Positions 1-10,704 of a stretch of DNA of 34,364 nucleotides are shown here, piece by piece. The first letter of the stretch is position 1, and each line of letters opens with the position of its first letter. Under the pieces are notes generated by a model. That model was not told the DNA's origin. It did not search any database and saw only the letters and a list, made by a program, of their open reading frames with translations. Source of the DNA: Rhizaria sp. SCN 62-66 (Eukaryota; Rhizaria, unplaced); contig MEDY01000322.1 in NCBI GenBank assembly GCA_001724265.1, positions 1 to 34,364 of the forward strand, read 5' to 3'. The translations under genes were made by a program, and so were the position numbers.

Positions 1-552
1 CACCTTTATATACCCGCCCCGAAACGACCGTGGGTGGTGTTTGCCCCAGTCTGAGCCTGTGAGACTTGGTATTTTATGCTAAATGTCGGCGGTAACAATA
101 TTGTTGTCGAGGACAACTTCGAAGAAGCAGAATATCAATCTCTGAATGTGTGTTCTTACTGCATTTAATATCATTCGCACTATATCGAATCTACTAGTAC
201 TAGTAATGCCACAAACAGATTAGTGGCAATTATTTTTTCGGTCCAGTTCGCTCTCGATCCCATCCACAATTTTGCGGTCAGCTGGACCGCCAAACAAAGA
301 GATCCCAATTCTGCGGATTGGGGGTCGGTCTTCGTCCAGGAAACTGCTTGCAACGACTAATCCAGATAAGCCCGATGTTTTAAATTGAATAGAAACGCGT
401 ATCTAGGATGCATCAAGATATTTATTTGACGAAATTTCAATTGAACGGACAGGGTGAAGAATTATTTCACTCTAAGCGCTCCACAAAATGTTCCTCCCAC
501 TCTCACCCCTTTCGACCTCTCACCGTCCGCCCTCTCACGCCCCCTGTCCCGA
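1..552. other. 5' flank of the first gene, with small hairpins
   Basis: No convincing gene. A TATA-like string lies at 5-12, and a palindromic ACTAGTACTAGT occurs near 190. Two adjacent stem-loops are visible: GCGGTC (274-279) pairs with GACCGC (285-290), and CCCAAT (304-309) pairs with ATTGGG (317-322). As an alternative to the first, CGGTCCAG (239-246) can pair with CTGGACCG (282-289). This could be a structured 5' UTR, a small RNA or chance. The frame of the downstream gene opens after a TGA at 442-444 but has no ATG before 553. Confidence 0.4.
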
Positions 553-3500
553 ATGCATTGCGCTGTTTTACGCATCCCCGATTTGTTTCTGTCTTCGCGC
601 AGCGTCATGTTCCCTGTCGTCGGCGGCAGCGGGACAGGCGCGTCTGGTGGTGCGTCAAAAGATCCAGGTTCTCTGGCACGCACCACCCACTCGACCCCCA
701 ACGCACACAAAGACCCATTTAGCAGCACAAATGATTGTAAGTATCACAATACTGATACACATCAACAACAGAATTTTGGCTCCACCAAGGAAACATGTTG
801 TTTTGGCCCAATTCCCGCTCCCACATCCTCACCGAGCACTTTAACCTCCAATTCCAGCCAGTCAACACTAACACACAAGACGACCGCCAACTCCAGCTCA
901 AGCTTCAGCTCTAGCTCCCGCCCCGCGTGCTCCCGCCCCGGCACCAATACCGCCGCTTTCTACCCCTGTGTGAGCGTCAGCGTGAACGATAGCACTTTTG
1001 GCTTGGATAACCCTCCGCCCGACAAAGCTAACACTGCCTCAACCTTCGCCGCCGGAAATGTCACCCTCGCGGCCCCCTCGTGCATCGCGGACGCGCCCTC
1101 GGTTTTCGCCTTGGCCTCGGTTTCCGCGCCCACAACAATCGCGCCCTCTGCCTCTGCTTCTGCCTCCTCTGTGGCAAGGCTTGTTCCGGGCGTGGTTGCG
1201 GCGGCGCATTCTGTGGAGTTTTCGGCGGCGGAGTCCATGCTTGAGCACTCGTATGCCGACGATGATGGCGTTCACCACAACGACTACAGTGGCCCTAACA
1301 ACAATGTGTATAACTATTACTCGCACGAAGTGACTATTGCGAGTCATAATGCCGATGAGAACGGTCACCAATTGAATGCCAATGTCAAGAGTAGTATCAC
1401 TCCTGTTTACCGCGCACCCAACGCCAGCAGCAGCAGCAGCAGCAACATTGCAACTGCCGCGCCTGCTGCTGGCAAGGTCAGCCTCACGTGCTACACTCCC
1501 TGCGCCTCTGTGTCGACCCCAGTCGCCATACAGGCCGCCCCCGCAGCCAACTCATCCTCTCAGCTGCCCTTGGCGACCGCTGAATCGGTCGCGCGCGCCC
1601 AGGCGGGGCTGTCCGCGCTCGCGCTCGACGCGCAGGCACAGGCTCCGGGACACGCGGCCGGACACATGCCCTTGGCGCATGCGCAGTTGTCGCCGCAGTC
1701 GCTGTTGAGCTCGCGGTCTCTGTCGCGCGTCGCGCACGCCCTCTCCGGCAGCGGCAACGGCAGCGGCAACGGCAATGGCAACGGCAATGGCAATGAGAGC
1801 GCAAGGCGGAATGAGTCTGCGCGGCCGCTCGCAGTCGCCACTGTGCCGTCCTCTGTGAACCAGGGCATCAACAACGGCAGCGCAGGCGTTGCGGCCGCGA
1901 GCAGCGGGCGCACGGGCGCCGGCGTCAGCGCCTGCGCCAGTGCTGCTGCAAGTGACACCGCCGCCGCCGCCGTCGACCGCCTCGTCAAAGACACCACGAA
2001 CGCTCTGCTCGACGAGCTCGCGACCACACTCGCGCTCCCCAACTACAGCTACAGCAACAGCACCACGAGCAGTAGCAGCATCAGCAGTAACGGCAAGAGC
2101 GACGGCAAGAACGAGGTGGACGTGAAGGCTGAGGCCAAGGCCGCGGCTGAGAAGGCCGCGGTGGCCGCGTTCGCGACGCTGACGAACATCGTCCGGCACG
2201 GGCTGCATGGTCAACCCAGTGCCGACGGCTGCGGCGGTGCCAGCTGCGGCGGCCCCTTAGTCAGTCTAAGCCACCCCTTAGTCGGCGGCCCCAGCGCGCT
2301 TGCTCCCGGCACCGTCATCACCCTCTGCCTCCTCGGGCCCCGGCCCGGCGACAGGCCCGTCCCCCAAACCGCGGCCGAGACCGCCGCCGCGGCTGAAACC
2401 GACGAGTTGGCCTCCGTGCTGCGCGACGACCTGTCGTTTGTGCTCATCAACTCGCTCCGCGACGCCTCCCCGCGCCGCCGCGCCGCCGCCGCGCAGGCCG
2501 TCGCCGCCGTCGCCGCGGCGTCCCCCGCCTGCTTACTATGGGCCGCGCGTCTGGGCCTGGTCGAGCCGCTGGTGCTGATGGCGACGGACGCGGCGGCCGC
2601 GGACGCGCAGCAGCGCGCCTGGTGGCGCCACCAGCGCGCCGCCGCGCGCGGTGAGGTCTACGACAAGCCGGAGCGCTCAGCACGCGCGGACCCCGCGGCG
2701 CACGCGGACGCCGTCGCCAACTGCGAGCCCCAAATCCAGAGCGACAGCAAGGGCGACGGCAAGAGCGGCGGCCGCGCCTCGATCCGCGCGGCGACGGTCG
2801 ACGCCCTGGCCCGCAGCCGCGCGCTGCTTGGCCGCGAGCGCGCGCTCACGGTGCTGGCCGCGGCCGAGACCGCGGCGGCCGCGCTGCCCCTCTACGCCGC
2901 CGCCGCGGGTGCCGCCGCGGTCGACGAGGCCGCGGCCGCGGCGCGGGTTCACCGCTGCGACGCCGCGCTCGACGCCGACCAGGCTGACTGCACGCGCCGC
3001 CAAGAGGACCCTTTTTGTGTGCTCAACGAGTCGCTGCGCGTGTTGCCCGACTCAGCGGCGCCGGTACGCGCGGTCACCAGTACCGCCGGTGCTGCGGACG
3101 CGCGCGTATCGCTGCTGTATGCCACGCCGGAGGAGGCCGTGGCGGAGCTCTGGCGCGGCTGCCAACGACTTGTTACTGAGCTCGACAATTTCGCCCTCGC
3201 GACTCTTAAGACTGCGAAAAACAACAGTGGCAGTAGCAGCAGCAGCAGCAACAGCAACAATGACAACGACAAGAGCATGAACAGTAGCATTTCGATGCAG
3301 TCAGGTGCCGTTGTTGGCCCTGATTTCGACTCGGGCGCTTCTGTCTTGGCTCTCGATGACAGTGACGAGGATCTCAGCCGCTATTCCGCCGCCGCGCTGG
3401 ACCGGAAGCATGACGTTTTGACTGCGATGCGCCGCACGCATGCCATGAGCGCTTACACGACTGCGCGCGTCAACGAAATCTGGGCCGGCGTCGCCGCGTT

Positions 3501-3562
3501 CACCGCCGCGGACAAGAGCGCGCGCGCGATGGAAGACGACTGTGAGCTGAGCGACTCCGCCA

Positions 3563-3594
<32 letters not shown>

Positions 3595-3813
3595 AGCGAC
3601 GAGGGTGATCTTGACGATGATGATGACCACGATGACGATGACAACGTTGAGCCTGCGGCAAAGACTGAGACTGCGAGTCATGTTGGCTCCAGCAGTCGCT
3701 TTAAGAAGGCTGTATCGCTTTCACAGTCGCAGATGCCGTCAGAGTCGTTGACACAGATCGTTTCATAGTCCCTGGTTCATCACTTTTCGCGCTCGCAGTC
3801 GCGCTTGCAGACA

Positions 3814-3851
<38 letters not shown>

Positions 3852-4038
3852 CTCTCCCGCACAGTCGCTCCCGCAGTCGAAGACCGGCGCCCATGTGCCT
3901 TTCGTCGTGACCCTCAAGCCGCCGGTGGCGATCACGATGGCCTTTCACACCGCGTCGCTCCCCACTGCGTGCGACGACGGCCAGCAGCAGCAAGACGACG
4001 GTTGTGTCGGGCTGAATCTTCCGACTGCGTCAATGTAA
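553..4038 (+). CDS. Low-complexity ARM/HEAT-like protein with acidic and Thr-Gln tail; TAG read as sense
   Basis: I do not recognise the family. Read from the first in-frame ATG (553; the ATG at 607 is an alternative), the frame gives about 1161 residues if TAG at 3766 (codon 1072) is sense; the terminal stop is TAA. The first 550 residues are Ser/Ala/Asn-rich and look disordered. From about residue 617 there are amphipathic helices of the ARM/HEAT kind (SFVLINSLRDASPRRRAAAA, then LGLVEPLVLM). A run of ten Asp codons follows at about residue 1004, then an Asp-rich segment and a (Thr-Gln)n repeat after the TAG. The 5' end is uncertain: a consensus donor GTAAGTAT at 737 directly follows an ATGATT in another frame and is trailed by a branch-like ACTGATAC, so the first exon may differ. 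ARM/HEAT with acidic loops suggests a binding scaffold, but this is inference only. Confidence 0.6.
3565..3594 (+). repeat. GAC triplet run (poly-Asp)
   Basis: Ten consecutive GAC codons within the acidic C-terminal part of the first gene, followed by a mixed Asp/Glu tract up to about 3645. Confidence 0.9.
3766..3768 (+). other. In-frame TAG, probable sense codon (Gln)
   Basis: The frame continues for 90 codons beyond this TAG to a TAA at 4036. The downstream segment repeats the composition found upstream: SLSQSQ before the TAG, and SRSQSRLQTQTQ after it. Reading TAG as Gln gives IVSQSLVHH, which matches the local Ser-Gln-Ser pattern. A competing explanation is a 57-nt phase-0 intron from GTATCG at 3712 to this TAG. 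Confidence 0.7.
3809..3850 (+). repeat. CAGACG hexanucleotide repeat encoding (Thr-Gln)n
   Basis: Seven near-perfect copies of a 6-bp unit, in frame with the first gene and downstream of its TAG. A coding-type repeat in the same frame supports translation past that TAG. Confidence 0.85.
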
Positions 4039-4130
4039 GCTTCGCTGGGATTGAATCGTCGAGCTCCTCCTTTATTGTTTTAATTTTTAATTTTATTTTT
4101 GTTAGACTAATTAGTTAACGAACAATCGAC

Positions 4131-4165
4131 TAAGCGTATGTTATGTTTAGCATAACATACGCTTA
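4131..4165. repeat. Perfect 15-bp inverted repeat with 5-nt loop
   Basis: TAAGCGTATGTTATG (4131-4145), loop TTTAG, then the exact reverse complement (4151-4165). It lies about 93 nt after the TAA of the first gene, in AT-rich DNA. A role in 3'-end formation or as a small RNA precursor is possible but not shown. Confidence 0.9.
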
Positions 4166-4531
4166 CTCTACATTCCATAAGTATTTGTGATATGTATCCC
4201 GATACTCTTCTTTTTTTTGTGCATGCCATATTATTTTATTTTATGCAAATCTGTGTACATGTCTGGTCCCACTGCTGGTACAGCTGTGGACACATGTATT
4301 CACCTTCAGTACCCAAACTCGTGGCGTACTGTATCATCTTGATTATGTGTACACCTACATCAACCTGGACTGGACAAGTCGTATCCAACTTTCAAGTAAA
4401 CGCCACCACCAACACGCAATGTCAAATAGCAGTGTGCATGTGGTACACTTGCTCTTAAAATGCCGTGCTTCCATCACAACACAAACACCACATCAACGCG
4501 ACAATGCGCAATGTCCACTCGCACAAAAAGG

Positions 4532-4558
4532 GTGTTGCAGCTGTCCTTGCTGCAACAC
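4532..4558. repeat. Perfect 9-bp inverted repeat with 9-nt loop
   Basis: GTGTTGCAG (4532-4540) pairs with CTGCAACAC (4550-4558). It is followed at 4559-4600 by several TGACAC/CAACAC near-repeats. No function is assigned. Confidence 0.8.
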
Positions 4559-5730
4559 GTGTCAACACGACTGACACTGACACTATCAGACACTGAACAT
4601 GTTCGTTCGCTGTCATTTTCACAGCCCAGTGCACTCATTAGCATTTGTGTCTGTATATGCGATCCCTTTTGTGGTGTAGTCTGTATCGCACGATAGCGTG
4701 TGTTAAGGTCGTTTTTAGCTCATTTCATTCTGGTTGGGTTTTTTTTTTTGCGCATCATATGTGCTTTTACTCGCTTTTTCCCCTTTATTTTGTGTGCTCT
4801 TCTCTGGAACATTTTATTTTTCTCGCCCGTCATAACCTGAAGTCTCAAGTTCACGCGCGCACAGCTCTTAAACAGCCCCCTTGCTTTTCTTTTCTTTTTC
4901 TTTTTTTCTCCTGGTGTTTTTGAACATTCGTACTCACTTTTGTACTGACTGTATCACCCAAGCTAATCCTTCTCATTCTAGCATTTTTAGTTGTCTCATT
5001 TCGGTATTTGTATGTAAACTCCTCTCGCAAGCCTTTAGTTGGCTTATCACTGAATGTGTTTCCTTTCATCATGTCATCGAATCACATCTCACAAATCGGG
5101 AAGCGAACTGTCAATTCACGACCTGTGCATGCGTCAGCGCAATCGCAAATATACGTACACACTCGTTTGTCTTTGACACGTCTTGACTCTTCCCCCCGCT
5201 GCTCTTTGCATCTGCATCAATTCTATTCATGCACAACGTAATTCTCGTCCTAATACATTCGAAGACTGCGCTACATGACTCATCATCGTTCTCCGTTTGT
5301 TTCGATTCTTCCCGAGCAACATTTGTCCTGAGATTACTTATCTCGATTTAACGATGGCATCAGAGATGTGGAATAAGTGTTTCATTATTATTCAACGACT
5401 CAAGACATACGCTAATGAGTCACTGTGAAGCCGATGCTGAAAACTTGAAGACTGCGTCTGCACTAGTCGTCGATATCATCAACAGGATTGTGGCGGTTCC
5501 GAACAACTTCATCACATGTGTTCATGTCGTCGTGGTGCTCGAACTCATTACGCTTGCGCGCGGCAACTGATCTCAGAGATAAATTCAAAATATAGTTTAT
5601 ACGAAGGTTGAACTTAGCTCTGTATTCCACAGCAAAAAACCCTCCAAAAATAGAAACAAATCATGTTGAATAAAATGTCCCTGGCCTCTGTCATCGTCGC
5701 ACCACCATCTAGTCGAAGCTTGCGCTGAGC

Positions 5731-8700
5731 TCAGTCGCTGTCGCTATCAGTGTCGGCGCCCGTGACGGTGTCGAACGGCGCGAACGCCGCCCGCAGCGCC
5801 GCCGTCGCCCTTTCCTCCTCCTCCTTCTCACTGCCGCCGCTGCCGCCGCTGCTCGCGTCGGTCGCCGCAGCGACGCAGCGGCGCCAGTCGGCGCGCTCGG
5901 GGACTCCCGCGGCCTCGGCCAGCAGCGCGCGCGGCAGCTCCAGCAGCGGCACGCGCGCGATCAGCTCGCTCACCGCGCCCTTGGCGTCGCCGCCCTCGGC
6001 AGCGCCAGCGGGAGCGCCTGTGCCGGAGCCAGTGCCGGAGCCAGCGCCGGCGGCGGTGAGGCTGATGCCCGTGGCGGCAGCGAGCGCCACGTCGCGGTCG
6101 CGTCCGCGCTCGCGGTCGCGCGCGGCCGGCGTCACGGCCCACAGCTGCTCACAGTCGCTGTCGCCCTCCTCCTCATCATCAGCAGCGTCAGCAGCAGCCG
6201 CAGCGTCAGCAGCGTCACCAGCAGCGGCAGCAGCGGCGGCGCCCTGCTGCTGTTGCTTGAGGGCGGCGATCTGGACCTGGGTTGGGAAGCGCCAGTAAAA
6301 GTACGGCGGCAGCTGCGACAGGTCAACCGCACTCGGATTGCTCTCGCCAGCGCCCTGCTGCTACTGTGGCTGCTGTTGCTGCTGTTGGTGCAAGGGTGTA
6401 CTTAGATCGAGCGCCGTGAGCATCTCCGCGATGCGCGCGCCCTGCCCACAGTCGCCGCGCACTCGCACCAGGCCGCGGCGACGCATTTCGCGCGCCACGC
6501 GCGCCGCGAACCCCGCCAGCTCAAAGGGGGCATTTGGACTCCCCGCAACAGCAACGCCGGCGGCGGCAGCGCCGCATCGCAGCGGGAGGCCGAGCGTCTG
6601 CACCTGCATGTGGTGTGTCGAGCGCGTCTTGTAGTAGCGCTCGCAAACCACGGTGCCCAGCCCCTGCGCCGCGTTCATGCCGCGCAGCCCGGCCAGGAAG
6701 CCCTCCAACTCACGCACCAGAGGCTTGACTTCCGCGCCGGGCCCAGTCGCGGCAGCGGCGACTGCGAGGCACGGCACGTGTGCGATGGGCAGCACGAAGG
6801 CATGCGAGCCGTTGATGGGGCCGCGGGGCAGCGCGAGATAACTTTCGTCGGCCACGGCGGCGACCAGGTGCGTCGCCGCGCGCGGGTTCGACAGACAAAA
6901 CCAGCAATCCGCGTCACCGGCCGCCACCGCACGTTCCTTGTCCCCGCGGCCGCCGCTGCTGGCGCGAGCGCGCTGGGCGGTCAAGACGGCGGCGGCCGCG
7001 GCGGCGAGCGAGAGCAGCGACGCCGCGGGCAGCGCGCGCAGCACGGCCGCCACCACGGGCGGCAGCGGCACCGCAGCAGCAGCAGTGCTGCTGTCAGCGG
7101 CGGCCTGCGTGTCAGAAGTTAGGCCGGCGGCCTGACTAATCGCGGCCTCCGCTGCGGCGAGCGCAGACGCGTGCGCGGCGGCGGCGGCGGCGGCGGCCAG
7201 CTCGCGGCTGCGCTCGCGCTCGACCACAGCAGCCACATCCTCCTCCTCAGCAGCGGCGGCATCGGTCGCAGCAGCGGTGGCGGCGCTGTGGATGCCGTTG
7301 CTATTACTATTGTTGTCGGCGCTCGCGTCAGAGGGCGCAAGCGGCAGCCCTGCGGCCGTGGCGGCGGCTGTCTCCCGTTGCAGCGCGCCGGCCAGCAGCG
7401 TCAGCACGCTCGACATCACGAACCGCGTCCGCTGGTGCTGCTGACCGTGGGAGTCACGTGTACCGTGCGTGCCGCTGCTCGAGGGGACGGGCTCGGTCTC
7501 GGGCTCGGCGATGAACTTGGCGTTAACAAGCGCACGCACCACGCGCATCAGCCCGCCCTGGCCCTGGCCCTGGCCCTGTCGCTGCTCACGGTCCCCCCGC
7601 TGCTCGCGGTCGCGCTCGCGCTCACGGTCGCGCTCGGCCTTGACGGGGCACATCCGCACATAGTGTTCGCCGCTGCCGCAGACCACGCACGCGTATCCCG
7701 CCGGCGGCGGCCCGTTATCACGCTCACGGTCACCGCGCTCCCGGTCGCCGCGCTCGCGCTCGCCGCGCTCGCGCTCGCGCGGCTGCTTGTCGGCGGCGCG
7801 CTGCTGCGCGACGGGGCAGTCGCTGATGTAGTGCGCGCCCGTCAGCCCGCACGCGTGGCACGAGTACCCCGCCGGCGGCGCCGCGCCCGGCGGCTGCGGC
7901 GCGCGGCGCTGCTGCTGCTGCTCACGGTCACCACGGTCACCACGGTCCGCACGGTCGCTGTGGCCACGGTCGCTGGACGACTCGGAGTCAGGCCGGCCGC
8001 GCTTCAGACCCCCAGAGCCAGAGCTGCCATCAGCGTTATTGTTGTTGTTGGAGGCGGCGAGGTGACAGTCGCGGATGAAGTGGCTGTTAGCGCCGCAGAG
8101 CCGGCACGCGTAGCCCGGCGGGGGCGGCTTGACTTCCCAGCGGCCCGCCACACGGCTGCCCGTGGCGGCGGCGCGCGCGTCGGCCTCCTCCAGCGACGCG
8201 AAGCGCAGCGCATCCACGCCTTCTTCGTGACCGAGACCGTGGCCGTGGCTGGCAGCGCTCGTGCCAGCGGCGCTTGCAGTGTACGTCGCGGGGGCCAGAG
8301 CGCTGCTGTTGCTGTTGCTGCTGTTTTGACTGATGTTCGTCTGCGCGGGGGCGCTACTTAGAATGGATGTAAGGGGGTATGGCGAGAGCGGCATCGCGGC
8401 CAGCGCGGCGGCCGTCTCGCCGCCGGCGTTGACCACGAAGCCAGAGTTCGCGCACATGGGCGTGATGGAGAACGCCGTGACGTCCTTTTGTTTAGCCGCG
8501 TTGCCCACGGGCGCCATCAAGTAAAGCCGCGTCACGACTGTACTCGTAGTACTTGTGCTGCCGCTGCTGGTGTTGACGATGTTGCGGTAAGGAGGCACGG
8601 CGGTGTAGGTGCCGCGCACGTGCGTGTAAGGGGCGCCCCTTAGACCGGCGTAGGTCCCCCCCGGCGCGTGCATCGACGACGAGATGTGGTACGCAGGCAC

Positions 8701-10125
8701 GACACTTACACTCGCACTTACATTCGTGCCAGCGGGAGCCCCGACACTCTGCGAGACGACGCCACGAAGCATCGGGCAGCCACTCAGCGCAGTCACGGGC
8801 GCAGCCGCAGTGCTCTCGGACGACTCGGCTGAGGAGTCTAAGGGGGTACTTACACTGGGCATGAGCGCGGCCCAGTTGTCTGGCGGCGACGACGACAGGA
8901 ACACGTCGCACACGCCCGCACCAGCGCTCTGACCGCTGTTTTGACCGGCGCCTTGACTGGTGTTTTGATCGAGGGCGGCGACGGCGCCCGTGAGCGCGAA
9001 CAGATCGGCCCGCGTGTAGCCAGACAGAGACAGGGACAGTGTCTGCGCCTGCGCGGGCGGCAGCGCGGCGCCCGAGAGGAAGGCCGCGCGCAGGCCGCAG
9101 GGCAGGATGCGCGCGCCCGCCTTACCCAAGTACAGCAGGTTGGGGGCGAGGGCCACGCCGACGCCGTCCTGCGAGACCGCGTCGGCGCCGCTCCCGCTCG
9201 CGCCACCGCTGCTGCTGCTGCTACTGCTGCTGGTGTAGAGAACTGAGGCGGGGAGGCCGGCCGCGGCAAGAACGGAGAGGGCGGGCCCGTCGCCGCCGTG
9301 GCCGTCGCCGTCGCCGGCGCCTGTTCGAGGGGAAAGATAGAACGAGTCAGGAAAAGATTGATTAGATTAAGCACGCCAATGAGATTACGAGCGAAAATCG
9401 TTTATAAATTCAATTAATTTTGATTTAAAAAAACAGCATGTTTAGTCTGATACAAAATCAATCATATATGACAGAGATACACAATCTAAAAGCTTCATCG
9501 CCTGAAGTACGCGGCACTCGTCATAGCGCAGGCTTGTAGCTGACTATATTCGAGTTGCTTGAGTGTGTGCAGGGACGTACCAAGGATAAAGTAGACCGGA
9601 ATGGGCAGCTTACGCTCGCCGCTCACGAGCGCAGCAAGCGCAGCGCCCGCACTCGCACTCGACGCGCCACTGCTAGCGCTCGCATTAGCATTGATGTTGG
9701 GTGAAGGTGCAAAGAAGGATCCGACGCAGAAGGCGCAGGCGAACTTGGCCTGGGCAAGGGCACGCGTAAGACGGGCTTCAAGCAGGTCGAAGCGGCCACC
9801 GACGTCGCCGAATACCAGACTGCGTTGCGGCGGCGTGCGCGCGTGGGCGGGCAAGTCGTGAGAAAGTGAAGGGAATCGAAGAGAAAGTTAGACAGATGAA
9901 TAGCGAAAGTGAAATAGGAGTTATGAAAACAAAGACATGGTATATCCAGACCATAAGTGTTGTTTGATGATACATTTGATCATCACCGCATTAAGTCTTC
10001 ATCACCGCTCGCAAGCGAGCTGCATGAGAACGATTGCGTGAGTCAACGATCAAGAGCAGTTGCAGGCGCGATTGTCAGTAGACGTACACCTTCACAGGCG
10101 CTGTGGCCGGGGCCGTAGTTGCCAT
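5731..10125 (-). CDS. CWF19L1/Drn1-like CwfJ family protein, three exons, with zinc knuckles
   Basis: Exons are 10125-10088, 9819-9581 and 9320-5731, phases agree, giving 1288 residues with TAG at 6361 as sense and TGA as stop. The CwfJ family associates with late spliceosomes and the lariat debranching enzyme Dbr1 in the nucleus. Exons 1 and 2 encode the N-terminal metallophosphatase-like part: VKVLVFGDVGGRFDLL, then CAFCVGSFF and LPIPVYFILG. Exon 3 continues with LAPNLLYLGKAG and LSG. CwfJ C-terminal domain 1 starts near residue 897 (CWFCLSNP, LPRGPINGSHAFVLPIAH) and ends with HHMQVQ near 995. C-terminal domain 2 follows the TAG: LPPYFYWRFP near 1095, ADWRRC near 1234, ALRAAFAPFD at the end. 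Unusual additions are three CCHC knuckles near residues 498, 579 and 635, each preceded by PPxGY, resembling the RBBP6/Mpe1 type. They lie in an RD/RE-rich low-complexity linker. Confidence 0.88.
6361..6363 (-). other. In-frame TAG (codon 1079) in a poly-Gln run of the CwfJ gene
   Basis: Codons read CAG CCA CAG TAG CAG CAG. CwfJ C-terminal domain 1 is upstream and C-terminal domain 2 is downstream in the same frame, so the protein must be continuous across it. No GT donor in the right phase with a consensus sequence lies close upstream, which argues against an intron. Confidence 0.88.
9321..9580 (-). other. Intron 2 of the CwfJ gene
   Basis: 260 nt, AT-rich. Donor GTACGT at 9580, acceptor CCCCTCGAACAG ending at 9321, phase 1. 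The unspliced frame would stop at 9495, whereas splicing continues into LAPNLLYLGKAG. Confidence 0.85.
9820..10087 (-). other. Intron 1 of the CwfJ gene
   Basis: 268 nt. Donor GTACGT (10087 downward), acceptor CGCAG ending at 9820, phase 2. Splicing joins VKV directly to LVFGDVGGRF, as the family's N-terminus requires. Confidence 0.8.
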
Positions 10126-10704
10126 AGCGGAAGACTAAACAGCAAGGATGTTATTAGAACCTCAACTACAGTGCAAAACAGAAAGAGATGGAAGAGAGCG
10201 AGAGCCTAGATCGGGGAAGCGAGGAGAGAGGACACCAACGGACAAGTCGAAACAGCGTGAGTGCGTACAGCCTGATGATGAGGTCCGCAAGACAAATAAC
10301 TGAAAAGGTTACGCATTTAGAACGTATTAATCGTCGATTCAAAAGGAATTCCCTATCGACGGAAGTTGATCTAACCTTGCATTGCGAACTCAATGCCCCC
10401 CTCGGCCCACCACCAGCGCCTGGCGGGAGCTGGCTGTCGACCAGAACGCCGAGCCACCACGCATTATCGCCTTCAACTCCCCTCAACCCACCGTCACTGG
10501 CTCTCCCGTTCATCATCCACGTTGAATTATCTCTTATCTCACTGATCCCTTTATTATCTTTGTCCCGCAGCAAACTACCCGGCCCTGCATATCCCGCACT
10601 TCCAGCCTCCCACTTCTCTCGATCGAGCCGCTCCCTGCCCCCGCCAGCCCGGCCTAACCCCCGTTCGCCCGCTTCCCGCGCCCTCCCGCGCTCGTTCCCG
10701 CCCC
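10126..10704. promoter_or_regulatory. Shared region between divergent CwfJ and FtsJ genes
   Basis: 579 bp between the two start codons. On the + strand it holds a likely 5'-UTR intron of the methyltransferase gene: donor GTGAGT at 10257 and a strong polypyrimidine acceptor TTTGTCCCGCAG ending at 10570. From 10571 the frame is open into ATG 10705, so an Arg/Pro-rich N-terminal extension is possible if an upstream start in the right phase exists. I saw no clear TATA box. Confidence 0.5.

Larger units (their letters stand above)
4039..5730. other. Long AT-rich intergenic region
   Basis: This region separates the 3' ends of two convergent genes. Its T-rich composition contrasts sharply with the flanking exons. 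Open frames here are short, cysteine-rich and lack the codon bias of the neighbours, so I call no gene. It contains two perfect hairpins, listed separately. No tRNA-like GTTCRANNC box was noticed. Confidence 0.6.

Noticed and set aside
3712-3768. A 57-nt intron ending at the TAG of the first gene
   Set aside because: GTATCG to CATAG is a multiple of three and possible, but the weak donor, the lack of AT-richness and the matching Ser-Gln pattern on both sides favour a sense TAG. Kept as the rival explanation, not as a feature.
4192-5241. Series of 70-100 codon open frames in the AT-rich intergenic region
   Set aside because: They overlap each other in several frames, have erratic Cys/Phe-rich composition and show no codon bias like the neighbours.
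7171-8361. 396-codon + strand open frame opposite the CwfJ gene
   Set aside because: Antisense shadow of the zinc-knuckle linker; the conserved motifs are all on the - strand.
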